The notes below the pieces were generated by a model. The model ran no database searches and was not told the origin of the DNA. It saw nothing but the letters and a program-made list of their open reading frames with translations. Below are positions 20,686 through 30,850 of a DNA stretch of 64,000 nt, piece by piece. The stretch lies in contig NZ_JADPQG010000001.1 of the NCBI RefSeq assembly GCF_015687175.1, positions 1,674,001 to 1,738,000 of the forward strand. The letters run 5' to 3'. The position numbers and the translations under genes were made by a program. Origin of the DNA: Reinekea sp. G2M2-21 (GTDB lineage Bacteria; Pseudomonadota; Gammaproteobacteria; Pseudomonadales; Natronospirillaceae). Each line of letters begins with the position of its first letter. Positions within the stretch are counted from its first letter, which is position 1.

Positions 20686-21342
20686 TTATGACGAAATTTC
20701 ATTGAAGGATAGATCAGCCTGCCGCACCTGCTCAGCAAAAGAGCGCATTTTGGCAGCATCCTTCACACCTTTGGACATTTCAATCCCACCACTGACATCG
20801 ACAGCATAGGGTTTGATCCGACAAACCGCGTCTTTAACGTTGGCGGTGTTAAGCCCCCCTGCCAGAAATAATCGAGATTTGATCTCCTCGGGAATCAATG
20901 CCCAGTCAAAAGACTGACCAGTACCGCCCGGAACCCCTTCAACAAAGGCATCCAGCATGATCGCATCCGCGTTGGGGTGCATCGTCAGTTGGCTTTGCAG
21001 CTGTGCTGCATCCTTTACGCGCAATGCTTTGATGTAACGCTGACCAAATTGCTCACAAAAAGATTCAGTTTCGTCACCGTGAAATTGAATAACGTCAGCT
21101 CGGGTCGCTTGAACGGCTTCACGAATATAACCGGGATCGGCATTCACAAACAGCAACACCTTATCCACAAGCAAGCTCACTTGTTGCGCCAGTTGCTCCG
21201 CAATGTCCAAAGAAACCGCTCTCGGACTCGGTGGATAAAAAACCATACCGACGGCATCAGCGCCTGCAGCGCAGGCATATTGCATATCTTCCGGGCGGGT
21301 CATACCGCACATTTTAATTCTTGTTCGGTGATACATAGTCAT
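20686..21342 (-). CDS. trpF: Phosphoribosylanthranilate isomerase
   Basis: About 218 residues from the ATG at 21340-21342 (MTMYHRTRIKMCGMT), which follows directly after the truA stop and has AGG upstream; an in-frame start 15 bases earlier would overlap truA. A (beta/alpha)8 barrel with the family motif KMCGMTRPEDM at the N terminus and AVDVSGGIE near the C terminus, the phosphate-binding region. It isomerises PRA to CdRP in tryptophan synthesis. It stands apart from other trp genes, as in Pseudomonas. Confidence 0.96.
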   Translation of the reverse strand: MTMYHRTRIKMCGMTRPEDMQYACAAGADAVGMVFYPPSPRAVSLDIAEQLAQQVSLLVDKVLLFVNADPGYIREAVQATRADVIQFHGDETESFCEQFGQRYIKALRVKDAAQLQSQLTMHPNADAIMLDAFVEGVPGGTGQSFDWALIPEEIKSRLFLAGGLNTANVKDAVCRIKPYAVDVSGGIEMSKGVKDAAKMRSFAEQVRQADLSFNEISS

Positions 21343-21343
21343 A

Positions 21344-22204
21344 TCAAACCTGATCAAATCTGTGGTGTGTCATATCCAGTATGGGCTGAATAAATGTCGG
21401 TCCCGGACTGGTTTCCGGGAAGTTGGGCACATCATATGAGGCTTTAATAAAATATAACCCCGCACCCTTGGCTGTGACTCCACCTTTACTGCGATTACGA
21501 TGTGTCAGCACCTCTTCCGCCCAAGCTACCGGCATCCGTCCACGACCAATAGGAAGTAAAACACCAACCAGGTTACGTACCATATGGTGCAGAAAGCCAT
21601 CTGCACGTGCTTGTATAATGACAAACTCACCAAATCGTTCAACCGTCAATTCACGCAACGTCTTCACTGGAGAGTGCGCCTGACATTCCGCCGCCCGAAA
21701 AGAACTGAAATCATGCGTACCCACCAGCAGATTGGCGGCCTGTTGCATGGACTTCTCATCCAGAGAATATTGCTCCCACGTTGTCACCTCATGCAAAAGG
21801 GCCGATTTCACCCAACTGTTATGAATAACAAACCGATAAGCGCGCTCTTTTGCTGAAAACCGGGCATGAAAATGAGTGTCTACAAACTGCACCCACTTAA
21901 CACTGATATCGTCAGGTAATTGCCCGTTAATGCCCATTTTCCAGCCATATTCTGTACGCTCACTTTGCGTATCGAAGTGAATCACCTGATTAGTGGCATG
22001 GACGCCGGCATCGGTTCTACCCGCAACAATGGTCGATATTGACTCATTGGCAACTTTGCTCACTGCTTTTTCAACAGCAGCCTGTATTGTTTTCATACCG
22101 CTTTTTTGAACCTGCCAGCCGTGAAAATGGGTACCTTTGTATTCCAGTCCCATGACAACTCGGTAGCGATCAGTTTCTCGTTCAAAAGGAAAATTTTCTT
22201 GCAT
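21344..22204 (-). CDS. truA: tRNA pseudouridine(38-40) synthase
   Basis: A 286-residue pseudouridine synthase. The catalytic aspartate is D65 in GRTDAGVHA, and the start YRVVMGLEYKGTHFHGWQ and later HHMVRNLVG are hallmark TruA segments. It modifies positions 38-40 in the anticodon arm of many tRNAs. It is separated from fimV by a strong terminator (22222-22245) and so should also have a promoter or rely on readthrough. trpF follows immediately. Confidence 0.97.
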   Translation of the reverse strand: MQENFPFERETDRYRVVMGLEYKGTHFHGWQVQKSGMKTIQAAVEKAVSKVANESISTIVAGRTDAGVHATNQVIHFDTQSERTEYGWKMGINGQLPDDISVKWVQFVDTHFHARFSAKERAYRFVIHNSWVKSALLHEVTTWEQYSLDEKSMQQAANLLVGTHDFSSFRAAECQAHSPVKTLRELTVERFGEFVIIQARADGFLHHMVRNLVGVLLPIGRGRMPVAWAEEVLTHRNRSKGGVTAKGAGLYFIKASYDVPNFPETSPGPTFIQPILDMTHHRFDQV

Positions 22205-22221
22205 GCTTCATCTTTTAAAAC

Positions 22222-22245
22222 AAAAAAGCCGCTCTAAAGCGGCTT
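22222..22245 (-). terminator. Rho-independent terminator of fimV
   Basis: AAGCCGCT (22226-22233) and AGCGGCTT (22238-22245) pair perfectly around a 4-nt loop; minus-strand TTTTTTG follows. It lies 23 bp after the fimV stop. Confidence 0.9.
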
Positions 22246-22267
22246 ATTCAATAAGTGGCAGGCTCGA

Positions 22268-25126
22268 TTAAAGCTGCGCCATCAATTCTTTTGCTTGCGC
22301 TTTCTGGTCGTCATTACCCTCTGAAGCAACTTCTTCCAGAATGTCCCGCGCACCTTCTTTGTCATCCATTTCAATATAAGCCCGCGCTAAATCGAGTTTA
22401 GTGCTCGCTTCGTCATTTCCGGACAAAAAGTCGAACTCATCCTCTTCTAATTCTGCTTCACTGTCGAGAGAATTTGCCAACTGCTGCAATGGATCATTAT
22501 CAAGCTCCATCCCATCAGGCGTAACCATATCAATATCCAGGCTATCTGACTCATCTTCTAGACTCAACTCTAGCCCATCATCTTCGGCAACTTCTGCAGC
22601 AACATCATCGTTTGAATCTAACGATAACTCATCGAGCGAACCCAAATCTAAATCAAGATCGGTATCAAGCTCATCGTCACTGGCTAAACCGAAGTCAATA
22701 TCCATTTCAACAGATGAATTGTCAGAGGCAGGCTCCTCTGCTACATCAACAGACAGACTATCCGAGTCATCCTCTTCTCCCAGATCGAGTGAGAAGTCCA
22801 GGTCGCCATCATTGCTTTCTAATGTCTCTTCGGGAGTGCCCAAATCAAGACCGTCTGTTTCCAAGTCGTCCAGACTAAAATCAAGATCACCTGCCGAGTC
22901 GTCAGAAGTTGATTCATCCAAATCACCTAAATCCAGGCTGAAATCAAGATCCGATTCTACTTCTTCCGCTTTATCTGGCTCTACCGCATCTACAGAGGTG
23001 CTCAGATCAAGATTCATAGCGTCGTCGGATGCCGGTAGCGTAGCTCCAACATCCGCTGAATCGTCTTCCAGATCTAGATCAAAGTCGAGACTTTCACTTT
23101 CAGTTGTAGATTCTGCGTCATTTACATCAAGGTCGAAATCCAAGTCAGCGCCCAAGTCCAGATCATCTGAACCAGCCACCATTGAATTGTCATCTGAACC
23201 CAACGACAGATCATCATTCATGAAGTCGAGATCTGACTCATCAGCACTGGCAGCACCAATTGGTAATTTAGTGCGCAATTCCGCAACTTGAGTCTGTTCA
23301 GCACCACTCAGTGACAACCGACCTTCAAGAGCATCAAACGCATTGCTATTACCCGTTTCGGCGTATACTTCCAACAACTTGAGCGCGACATCGGTTCGAT
23401 TCGGATGATCCGCGAAAGCTTCCTTCAGTTTTTCTTCGGCCTGATCGTATTTCTGATAAGCCATGTACATTTCTGCTTCAACAACAGCATCCAGTGTTTC
23501 TGGCTCATCGCTTATTTCTTCATCAAACTCGTCTTCAACTTCTGCAAGCAGATCATCATCCAGATCGGCAGAAAATTCTGAGGTCTCGTCAAACTCAACG
23601 TTAGGCTCCATATTCATTTCGCCCAATGTCTGATCGCTACCCTGACGTTTACTGCGAATGTACAATGGCAGCAAGATCAACAGCAGTAGCGCGGCACCAG
23701 TGATGGCCATATTTATGGTACTACCCATCAACCAATCAGAGGCTTTGCGTGTTAAATCATTCACGAAACCCATAAAGCCAACCGGAGCAGTTTGAACTGG
23801 CGCTGGCGTTGTAACGGGTGGTGGAGTTGTAACCGTAGGCTGTACAGGCGTTACGGTGTTATCTTGCGTTTGAGCATCCGCCGCGGGGGCAGTAGCGTCT
23901 GCAGGTGTCGTTGCAGTCGCTGCGCCTTGCTGGTCTGCTGCGGCATCAGTAGCTTCGTTAGTCGCAGTCAACGCTTCCTGAACTTGGGCAAGATCTGAAT
24001 TTTGAACATCCAACAGACGTTCCATAATTGAGATCTGCTCTTGCAGTTCCTGCACACGGGATTGCAACTCATCACGCTCACGTTCAAATTGATCATTCAA
24101 CTCTTCAGCTACAGCCAATTGGTTTTGCAATTGATCAACTGTTGCCGATGCCTCACCTGAAGCCGTCGTGGTTGTGGACTCTGACTCCGCCGTTAACTCA
24201 AGGTAACCATCGGGATTTTTATCGCCTTCGCCTGTAGGCAGCGCCGAAGATGTGGATTCTGTGGCGGACAATTGCACCTCGGTACTACCTGTTACCGGTG
24301 ACCGTAGTTTCGCAGCCGCACCTTTATTCTGTGCCTGTACCTCGGCAATTGCTTCATCCAGTGTTCGCGCGGCAATCTGCCTTCCATCCGGCAAGGTCAA
24401 AACGCTACCAGCTTTCACGCGATTGATATTTCCATTCAGGAAAGCCTGTGGGTTCAGATCCTGAATCGCCAACATCACTTGCTGCGGAGAATAGCCCTCT
24501 CGATCTGGCACTTTCAGGGCAATTTCCCACAGAGTATCATTGCGCTGCACGCGATACTGGTTCGATCCGAAATTATCTTCACGTGGGGTAACCGGGTTGG
24601 CAACAGCAGTGGTAGTCGTTGTTTGGTTGGATTCAATGACCGTACTGGTTGTCAAGTCAGTCGCTGCGATGGTTGATTCACCCGCATTAGTCGACTCAAC
24701 CACCAACGCATCAACGGCCAATCCCGTGTCAAAGACAGGCGGATCTAACAATACAGTGTATTCTTTTAACAAACGACCGCCGGGCCAATTGAGCTCCACT
24801 AAGAAATTCAGAAATGGCTCTCGAACGGCCTGCTTAGTGGTTAAGGTAACCACCACATCACCCGAATCATTTTCTTTGACCCGAAACTGAATGTTTGAAA
24901 GGAAAAAGCTTCGTTCAATACCCGCACGACGAAAATCGTCGTTACTGGCCAACGTCGGCAAAATTTCGCCGGCGGTAAGACCTTGTAACTGAAGCAACTT
25001 GATTTCAGCCACCAATGGGTCATTTAGATTCGACTTGACCGAAATATCACCCAGGCCCAAACCAAAAGCTGAACCGATGAATGACATCATTGCCACGAGT
25101 ACTGCAAACGCCTGTTTTTTTACCAT
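22268..25126 (-). CDS. fimV: FimV-like polar motility/scaffold protein
   Basis: A 952-residue inner-membrane protein. A signal sequence (residues 1-22) precedes the FimV N-terminal domain (LGDISVKSNLNDPLVAEI), then a LysM peptidoglycan-binding domain at about 193-250 (YRVQRNDTLWEIA), a coiled coil at about 330-390, a Pro/Thr/Ala linker, one membrane helix at about 470-490, and a long acidic cytoplasmic tail. The tail has repeated DLDFSLDLG-type units and ends with the FimV TPR motif (KLDLARAYIEMDDKEGARDILEE). In Pseudomonas FimV is a polar hub for type IV pilus assembly and cAMP signalling. It is monocistronic between two terminators. Confidence 0.95.
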   Translation of the reverse strand: MVKKQAFAVLVAMMSFIGSAFGLGLGDISVKSNLNDPLVAEIKLLQLQGLTAGEILPTLASNDDFRRAGIERSFFLSNIQFRVKENDSGDVVVTLTTKQAVREPFLNFLVELNWPGGRLLKEYTVLLDPPVFDTGLAVDALVVESTNAGESTIAATDLTTSTVIESNQTTTTTAVANPVTPREDNFGSNQYRVQRNDTLWEIALKVPDREGYSPQQVMLAIQDLNPQAFLNGNINRVKAGSVLTLPDGRQIAARTLDEAIAEVQAQNKGAAAKLRSPVTGSTEVQLSATESTSSALPTGEGDKNPDGYLELTAESESTTTTASGEASATVDQLQNQLAVAEELNDQFERERDELQSRVQELQEQISIMERLLDVQNSDLAQVQEALTATNEATDAAADQQGAATATTPADATAPAADAQTQDNTVTPVQPTVTTPPPVTTPAPVQTAPVGFMGFVNDLTRKASDWLMGSTINMAITGAALLLLILLPLYIRSKRQGSDQTLGEMNMEPNVEFDETSEFSADLDDDLLAEVEDEFDEEISDEPETLDAVVEAEMYMAYQKYDQAEEKLKEAFADHPNRTDVALKLLEVYAETGNSNAFDALEGRLSLSGAEQTQVAELRTKLPIGAASADESDLDFMNDDLSLGSDDNSMVAGSDDLDLGADLDFDLDVNDAESTTESESLDFDLDLEDDSADVGATLPASDDAMNLDLSTSVDAVEPDKAEEVESDLDFSLDLGDLDESTSDDSAGDLDFSLDDLETDGLDLGTPEETLESNDGDLDFSLDLGEEDDSDSLSVDVAEEPASDNSSVEMDIDFGLASDDELDTDLDLDLGSLDELSLDSNDDVAAEVAEDDGLELSLEDESDSLDIDMVTPDGMELDNDPLQQLANSLDSEAELEEDEFDFLSGNDEASTKLDLARAYIEMDDKEGARDILEEVASEGNDDQKAQAKELMAQL

Positions 25127-25206
25127 AATCCTTTTTCCCTTTCTCCAACCTGACCAAAACCGCCGGGGTCTAAAGTTTATTGAAGAGGAATCTCTCTTGT
25201 AATGAC

Positions 25207-25252
25207 CATTAAAACTTCATTTGAGAACTGGTTCACATTTGAAGTTTTAATG
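25207..25252. promoter_or_regulatory. Long inverted repeat upstream of fimV
   Basis: A perfect 13-bp inverted repeat, CATTAAAACTTCA (25207-25219) and TGAAGTTTTAATG (25240-25252), has centres 33 bp apart, three helical turns. The spacer holds a smaller palindrome, GAACTGGTTC. It lies 81-126 bp upstream of the fimV start. It could be an operator for a dimeric regulator or a stem in the fimV leader RNA. No U run follows, so it is not a terminator. Confidence 0.6.
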
Positions 25253-25387
25253 TCCGATTTCGTTGTTAACAAATGTAGAAAGAACATTCAAAACTGCGGC
25301 TAAGTATTATTTATAAAAGGACTTTTAGCAACTAAAGGCTTGTTCAAGTTCTCGTTTTTGTGACGAAAAATTGATGTCTTACATAAC

Positions 25388-25411
25388 AAAAGGCGACCCC
25401 AAAGGGTCGCC
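25388..25411 (-). terminator. Rho-independent terminator of leuCDB-asd
   Basis: GGCGACCC (25392-25399) and GGGTCGCC (25404-25411) pair perfectly around a 4-nt loop; minus-strand TTTTGTTAT follows. It lies 93 bp after the asd stop and separates asd from fimV. Confidence 0.9.
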
Positions 25412-25504
25412 CATGAAGACAAGTTCATGAATTTCAAAGAAATTTTTCTTGTAACCGACGAAAAATCACTTGCTTTTTCAAGTTAAAAAAAATCAAGAAA
25501 TTGC

Positions 25505-26623
25505 TTACAAATCGCCTTTCAAAATAGCCAACATTCTCCGCAGAGGCTCTGCAGCGCCCCACAACAGCTGATCACCCACGGTAAAGGCACCCAGATAATC
25601 GCCACCCATTGTAAGTTTGCGAACTCGCCCAACCGGAATATTCATGGTCCCGGTAACGGCTGCCGGTGTTAATTGCTGAACCGTTGCTTCTTTGTTATTC
25701 GGCACAAAAGAAACCCAATCATTTGCGTTCGCAATTAACTGTTCAACGGTATCCAGCGCAACATCTTGCTTTAACTTGATGGTCAACGCCTGCGAGTGAC
25801 AACGCATCGCACCAACCCTAACACACAATCCGTCTATCGGTGTTGGGTGCGCTTGCGACCCTAATATTTTATTAGCCTCAACCTGCGCCTTCCATTCTTC
25901 CTTACTTTGACCGCCCGGCATGGGCTTGTCGATCCAAGGAATGAGACTACCTGCCAATGGCACCCCAAATTGATCACAAGGGTAGTCGCTGGACCGAATA
26001 TAATCTGCGACCGCTTTATCAATATCCAAAATAGCGCTGGCAGGATCCTCCAGTTTTGACAGCACTTGGTTATGAACAGCACCCATCTGGCTAATAAGCT
26101 CACGCATATTCTGCGCACCAGCACCGGAAGCCGCCTGATAGGTCATAGGCGAAACCCATTCAATTAGGTTTTCCTTGAATAACCCATGCAAGCCCAACAG
26201 CATCAAACTCACGGTACAGTTACCACCTACAAAGGTTTTAACACCGCCATCAACCGCCTCATCAATCATCTTGCGGTTAACGGGATCCAGTACGATAACG
26301 GCGTCATCTGCCATGCGCAGTGAAGATGCTGCGTCAATCCAATAACCGGCCCACCCCTGCTTACGCAAAGGTTCATAGACCTCCGCTGTGTAATCCCCCC
26401 CCTGACAGGTCAGAATAACATCGCAAGCAGACAGAGCCTCCAAATTGCGAGCATCTTGCAATGTAGATGGCCCCTGACCTACATCGGGTGCGGGCAATCC
26501 GTGTTGACTCGTTGTGAAGAATACTGGTTCAATCCCGTCAAAATCACGTTCTTCTTGCATTCGTTGCATCAGCACCGAACCAACCATTCCCCGCCAACCG
26601 ACGAGACCTACTTTCAAAGTCAT
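25505..26623 (-). CDS. asd: Aspartate-semialdehyde dehydrogenase
   Basis: A 372-residue enzyme of the Gram-negative class, with the NADP-binding start [18 protein letters not shown] and catalytic cysteine C136 in [12 protein letters not shown]. It reduces aspartyl phosphate to aspartate semialdehyde, the branch-point step to lysine, diaminopimelate, methionine and threonine. It begins 13 bp after leuB and so belongs to the leu operon, an arrangement shared with Pseudomonas. The terminator at 25388-25411 closes the unit. Confidence 0.97.
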   Translation of the reverse strand: MTLKVGLVGWRGMVGSVLMQRMQEERDFDGIEPVFFTTSQHGLPAPDVGQGPSTLQDARNLEALSACDVILTCQGGDYTAEVYEPLRKQGWAGYWIDAASSLRMADDAVIVLDPVNRKMIDEAVDGGVKTFVGGNCTVSLMLLGLHGLFKENLIEWVSPMTYQAASGAGAQNMRELISQMGAVHNQVLSKLEDPASAILDIDKAVADYIRSSDYPCDQFGVPLAGSLIPWIDKPMPGGQSKEEWKAQVEANKILGSQAHPTPIDGLCVRVGAMRCHSQALTIKLKQDVALDTVEQLIANANDWVSFVPNNKEATVQQLTPAAVTGTMNIPVGRVRKLTMGGDYLGAFTVGDQLLWGAAEPLRRMLAILKGDL

Positions 26624-26636
26624 AAATTCTTACCTC

Positions 26637-27719
26637 CTATTGATTGGTCAATGCCGCCAAAACAGCATCACCCATTTGTGCAGTGGAAACTTTACGATTG
26701 CCTTCGGAATAGATGTCAGCGGTTCGCATCCCCTGATCGAGCACATCGCCCACTGCTTTTTCAATCGCCTGGGCAGCCTCTTCGGCCGCCAGTGAATAGC
26801 GCAACATCATGGCGACGGATAAAATGGTTGCCAATGGATTAGCAACACCTTGACCAGCGATATCCGGTGCAGAACCATGGATTGGCTCATACATACCTTT
26901 GCCATTCTCATCTAATGACGCAGATGGCAACATGCCGATAGAACCGGTCAACATTGCCGCGCAATCCGATAGAATATCGCCAAACATATTACCGGTGACT
27001 ATGACGTCAAACTGCTTCGGCGCGCGCACCAGCTGCATCGCAGCATTATCGACATACATATGACTAAGTTCGACATCCGGATACTCAGCTGCCAGTTCAT
27101 TCATAACTTCGCGCCACAACACAGTGGCTTCAAGAACATTCGCCTTATCAACAGAACACAACTTACCGCCACGTTTTTGCGCTGCTTCAAATGCCTGTCG
27201 ACCAATCCGGCGAACCTCAGATTCCGAATACACGTAGGTATTGAACCCTTCTCGTTCACCAGAGTCCTTGGTGCGAATACCACGGGGCTGTCCGAAATAG
27301 ATACCACCGGTCAACTCACGGACAATCAGCAAATCAAGACCTGCAACCAATTCAGGCTTTAGTGAACTGGCTTCGGCCAATTGCGGGTACAATATCGCAG
27401 GACGTAAATTACCAAACAAATTTAAGTTTGAACGCAAACCGAGTAAACCTTTTTCCGGCCGAATGGCCATATCCAAAGCATCCCACTTTGGTCCACCGAC
27501 CGCACCCAACAGCAAAGCATCACAACTCTTCGCAAGCGCCAAAGTATCCTCCGGCAAAGGCACGCCATATTGGTCGATCGCAGAGCCACCGACCAACGCA
27601 TGATTTTTTTCAATGCCCAGCCCAAAATCAGCGTTTACCTGGTCCAAGACCCGCTCAGCTTGACCAACAATTTCAGGTCCTATGCCGTCACCCGGCAAAA
27701 TTAAAACATTACGCGACAT
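26637..27719 (-). CDS. leuB: 3-isopropylmalate dehydrogenase
   Basis: A 360-residue NAD-dependent decarboxylating dehydrogenase. The start [14 protein letters not shown], the substrate-binding [10 protein letters not shown], and the C-terminal [17 protein letters not shown] are all hallmark LeuB segments. It converts 3-isopropylmalate to 2-oxoisocaproate in leucine synthesis. It follows leuD by 11 bp and precedes asd by 13 bp. Confidence 0.98.
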   Translation of the reverse strand: MSRNVLILPGDGIGPEIVGQAERVLDQVNADFGLGIEKNHALVGGSAIDQYGVPLPEDTLALAKSCDALLLGAVGGPKWDALDMAIRPEKGLLGLRSNLNLFGNLRPAILYPQLAEASSLKPELVAGLDLLIVRELTGGIYFGQPRGIRTKDSGEREGFNTYVYSESEVRRIGRQAFEAAQKRGGKLCSVDKANVLEATVLWREVMNELAAEYPDVELSHMYVDNAAMQLVRAPKQFDVIVTGNMFGDILSDCAAMLTGSIGMLPSASLDENGKGMYEPIHGSAPDIAGQGVANPLATILSVAMMLRYSLAAEEAAQAIEKAVGDVLDQGMRTADIYSEGNRKVSTAQMGDAVLAALTNQ

Positions 27720-27730
27720 CCCACGACTCC

Positions 27731-28378
27731 TTATTTAATCTGACCGAACACCCAAGGGTGTATCTGGGCCCGTTGCAATTCATACTCTTTAATTTTGTCA
27801 GCATCCTGCAGAGTTAAACCGATGTCATCCAACCCATTCACCAAGCAATGCTTACGGAACTCGTCTACGTCAAAATCAACTTCCTGTCCGCCATCTTCAA
27901 TGATCTTCTGGTTAGGCAGGTCAACGGTTAATGAAAACCCTTCCAGAGCTGCCATTTGCTGAAACCAACGGTCAATCTGCGTTTCTTCAACCACAATCGG
28001 CAGTACACCGTTTTTAAAGCAGTTATTGTAAAAAATATCCGCAAAACTACTGGCAATCACGACGCGAAAACCGAAATCTTCGAGCGCCCACGGCGCATGT
28101 TCGCGACTGGAACCACAACCGAAATTCGCCCGCGACAACAATATACTGGCACCCTGATAACGAGGTTGATTGAGCGCAAAGTCCGGGTTAAGTGGTCGCG
28201 TTGAATTGTCCATACCCGGCTGACCTTCATCCAGGTAGCGCAATTCATCGAACAGATTTGGCCCGAAACCAGATCGCTTAATTGATTTCAAAAACTGCTT
28301 CGGAATGATCATATCGGTGTCGACATTCGATCGATCCATTGGTGCCACGACACCTTTCACTACAGTTAAAGCTTTCAT
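27731..28378 (-). CDS. leuD: 3-isopropylmalate dehydratase small subunit
   Basis: A 215-residue swivel-domain subunit with [13 protein letters not shown] near the N terminus and [14 protein letters not shown] at about 86-100, the conserved substrate-binding region. It pairs with LeuC to isomerise 2- to 3-isopropylmalate. It lies between leuC and leuB with 11-bp gaps on both sides. Confidence 0.98.
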   Translation of the reverse strand: MKALTVVKGVVAPMDRSNVDTDMIIPKQFLKSIKRSGFGPNLFDELRYLDEGQPGMDNSTRPLNPDFALNQPRYQGASILLSRANFGCGSSREHAPWALEDFGFRVVIASSFADIFYNNCFKNGVLPIVVEETQIDRWFQQMAALEGFSLTVDLPNQKIIEDGGQEVDFDVDEFRKHCLVNGLDDIGLTLQDADKIKEYELQRAQIHPWVFGQIK

Positions 28379-28389
28379 GAGAGGCCTCC

Positions 28390-29802
28390 TTATTGACCGA
28401 TATCGACGAAATGACCCGCTATCGCAGCCGCCGCTGCCATTGCAGGACTAACCAAATGGGTCCGCCCTCCAAAACCTTGACGACCTTCAAAATTACGATT
28501 TGACGTTGACGCACAATGCTCGCCTTGCCCCAACTTGTCGGCGTTCATCGCCAAACACATAGAACAACCCGGCTCGCGCCACTCGAATCCCGCCTCAATA
28601 AAAATTTTATCCAACCCTTCTGCTTCTGCCTGCTTCTTCACCAGCCCGCTGCCGGGTACCACCAACGCCTGCTTCAGGGTTTTGGCCACCGTTTTACCTT
28701 TGGCAACTTCCGCAGCGGCCCGCAAATCTTCAATTCGAGAATTCGTGCAGGAACCGATAAACACCCGATCCAGCTGAATATCCTTAATGTTCTGACCCGC
28801 TGACAACCCCATGTACTGCAGAGCACGCTGAATACCGGCCTTTTGCACCGGATCCGTGGCGTCTTCCGGGTCGGGAACACACGCATTCACACCCAGAACC
28901 ATCTCAGGAGAAGTCCCCCAGGTCACCTGCGGTTCAATATCTGCAGCGTTTAACTCGATCTCTTTGTCAAACACCGCATCGGCATCACTCACCAAAGATG
29001 CCCAATAAGCACTCGCCGCCTCCCATTGCTCACCTTTGGGTGCAAAAGGTCGGCCTTTAAAATAATCAATGGTTGTTTGGTCGACAGCCACCATGCCCGC
29101 TCGCGCGCCCGCCTCAATGGCCATGTTACAGACGGTCATGCGCCCTTCCATGCTGAGCGCCGCAATCGCCGAACCCGCGAACTCAATCGCATAGCCGGTA
29201 CCACCAGCCGTGCCAATTTTACCAATGATGTAAAGCACGATGTCTTTTGCAGTCACACTTGGATTAACGTCACCGTCAACCCTAATACGCATGTTCTTCA
29301 TCTTGCGCTGAATCAGGCACTGTGTAGCCAACACATGTTCGACCTCTGAAGTCCCAATACCAAACGCTAAGGCTCCCATCGCGCCATGAGTTGATGTGTG
29401 AGAATCGCCACAAACAATGGTCATGCCCGGCAGGGTTGCCCCTTGCTCAGGCCCCATGACATGCACAATACCCTGATTAACGTCGTTCATGTCAAACTCA
29501 CGAACACCAAAGTCCTGACAGTTCTCATCCAAGGTCTTCACCTGAATTTTTGAAATCTGATCGCTGATCCCATCAATCCCACTGTCACGCTCAGTTTTTG
29601 TAGTCGGGACATTGTGGTCTGGCGTGGCGATATTGGTATCCAAACGCCATGGCTTCCGACCTGCCAACCGCAACCCTTCAAAGGCTTGAGGCGATGTCAC
29701 TTCATGCAGTAACTGCCGATCAATATAGATTAACGCCGTCCCATCTTCTCGTTGTGAAACGACGTGTGCATCCCACAACTTGTCATATAACGTTTGTGCC
29801 AT
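28390..29802 (-). CDS. leuC: 3-isopropylmalate dehydratase large subunit
   Basis: A 470-residue aconitase-family protein. The iron-sulfur ligands are the cysteine in [13 protein letters not shown] (about 350) and the two in [11 protein letters not shown] (about 410 and 413). [20 protein letters not shown] is the conserved substrate region. It is the first gene of leuCDB-asd; leuA is not in the window. A LysR-type gene is divergently transcribed 106 bp away and is the likely regulator. I see no leucine-rich leader peptide in that gap. Confidence 0.98.
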   Translation of the reverse strand: MAQTLYDKLWDAHVVSQREDGTALIYIDRQLLHEVTSPQAFEGLRLAGRKPWRLDTNIATPDHNVPTTKTERDSGIDGISDQISKIQVKTLDENCQDFGVREFDMNDVNQGIVHVMGPEQGATLPGMTIVCGDSHTSTHGAMGALAFGIGTSEVEHVLATQCLIQRKMKNMRIRVDGDVNPSVTAKDIVLYIIGKIGTAGGTGYAIEFAGSAIAALSMEGRMTVCNMAIEAGARAGMVAVDQTTIDYFKGRPFAPKGEQWEAASAYWASLVSDADAVFDKEIELNAADIEPQVTWGTSPEMVLGVNACVPDPEDATDPVQKAGIQRALQYMGLSAGQNIKDIQLDRVFIGSCTNSRIEDLRAAAEVAKGKTVAKTLKQALVVPGSGLVKKQAEAEGLDKIFIEAGFEWREPGCSMCLAMNADKLGQGEHCASTSNRNFEGRQGFGGRTHLVSPAMAAAAAIAGHFVDIGQ

Positions 29803-29845
29803 CTGCGCACACCTCAGGTTGTTTTTTACATGCTGGCTATTGTAA

Positions 29846-29859
29846 ATTGACGATTCAAT
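29846..29859. promoter_or_regulatory. Candidate LysR-type operator between leuC and its regulator
   Basis: The inverted repeat ATTG-N6-CAAT lies in the 106-bp divergent leuC/lysR intergenic region, set in very AT-rich sequence. LysR-type regulators commonly bind short dyads of this kind between themselves and a divergent target. The match is short, so chance occurrence is possible. Confidence 0.4.
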
Positions 29860-29908
29860 AATACAAATTTATTATTTTTATCAATTCCATTCCCAACAGG
29901 AATATGAA

Positions 29909-30850
29909 ATGGATTTACAAAGCCTGGAAGCCTTTATCGCAGTCGCCGAATTGGGTTCGTTCAGTCGTGCAGGGGACAAGCTGTTTTTAACACAGCCCGC
30001 TATATCAAAGCGCGTGGCCAACCTTGAAAGCCAACTGGGAACTCAGCTGTTCGATCGCATCGGGCGTGATGTGTATCTCACAGAGGCCGGTGAAATGCTG
30101 AAATCTCGAGCGAATATCATCATCGATGACATCCGCGATCTGCAGACCTCGGTCAGCCAGCTCAACTCAAAAGACGTGCGCCATTTAAGCATGGCCAGCA
30201 GTCACCACATTGGCTTGCATTACTTGGGACCGTTGCTGCGTCAGTTCACTGACGAAAACCCGCTGGCTAAGCTGGAACTGCGCTTCATGGAATCGGAACA
30301 GGCGATCAACAGCCTGCTGAAACGCGACATCGAGCTGGCATTGACGACCATCCCCAGCCCATTAAATCGTGAGCTGACAGCAAAAACCTACTGGCGCGAT
30401 AATTTGCGATTTGTCGTCGCCAATGACCATCCGCTGGCCCGACGAAAAGACAAACTAAGGCTGAACGAACTGGCACACCTAACGGCCATTCTGCCAGATC
30501 AACAAACCACGACTTTTCAGATTATTGAGCAAACCTTTGAAAAACATCACATCCCGCTAAAAAGGGTACTCAGTGTGAATTACCTGGAAACAATCCGGGC
30601 ATTGGTATGCCATGGCGTTGGCTGGAGCTTGCTACCGGACATCATGATCGACGACCAACTGACGGTGTTGAATATTGATCGGGTTAACCTGATCCGAAAC
30701 CTGGGCGTGATCCGGCACAAGCAACGCACTACCAGTCGAGGTGCTCGTGTTTTCCTCGATATCGTTGAGCAATCCATTGCGCTGACAAAACAACCAACCC
30801 AGACAACAAACCCCATAGGTGAGATTCATGTGCCACCGGAGCCTGAATAA
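29909..30850 (+). CDS. LysR-type transcriptional regulator, probable regulator of leuCDB
   Basis: A 313-residue LysR protein with an N-terminal winged helix (residues 1-60: SLEAFIAVAELGSFSRAGDKL and TQPAISKRVANLE) and a C-terminal periplasmic-binding-like effector domain from about residue 90. Its divergence from leuC suggests it controls the leucine operon, probably with a pathway intermediate as effector, but that is inferred from position. CAGGAAT lies upstream of the ATG. Its last 122 bp overlap, tail to tail, the end of the rhombosortase-like gene on the other strand. Confidence 0.9.
   Translation: MDLQSLEAFIAVAELGSFSRAGDKLFLTQPAISKRVANLESQLGTQLFDRIGRDVYLTEAGEMLKSRANIIIDDIRDLQTSVSQLNSKDVRHLSMASSHHIGLHYLGPLLRQFTDENPLAKLELRFMESEQAINSLLKRDIELALTTIPSPLNRELTAKTYWRDNLRFVVANDHPLARRKDKLRLNELAHLTAILPDQQTTTFQIIEQTFEKHHIPLKRVLSVNYLETIRALVCHGVGWSLLPDIMIDDQLTVLNIDRVNLIRNLGVIRHKQRTTSRGARVFLDIVEQSIALTKQPTQTTNPIGEIHVPPEPE

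Noticed and set aside
22401-23291. A 296-codon Ser-rich open frame on the plus strand
   Set aside because: It is the antisense of the acidic Asp/Glu/Leu repeats of fimV, whose codons read as Ser-rich on the other strand. It has no recognisable domain and fimV itself is well supported.
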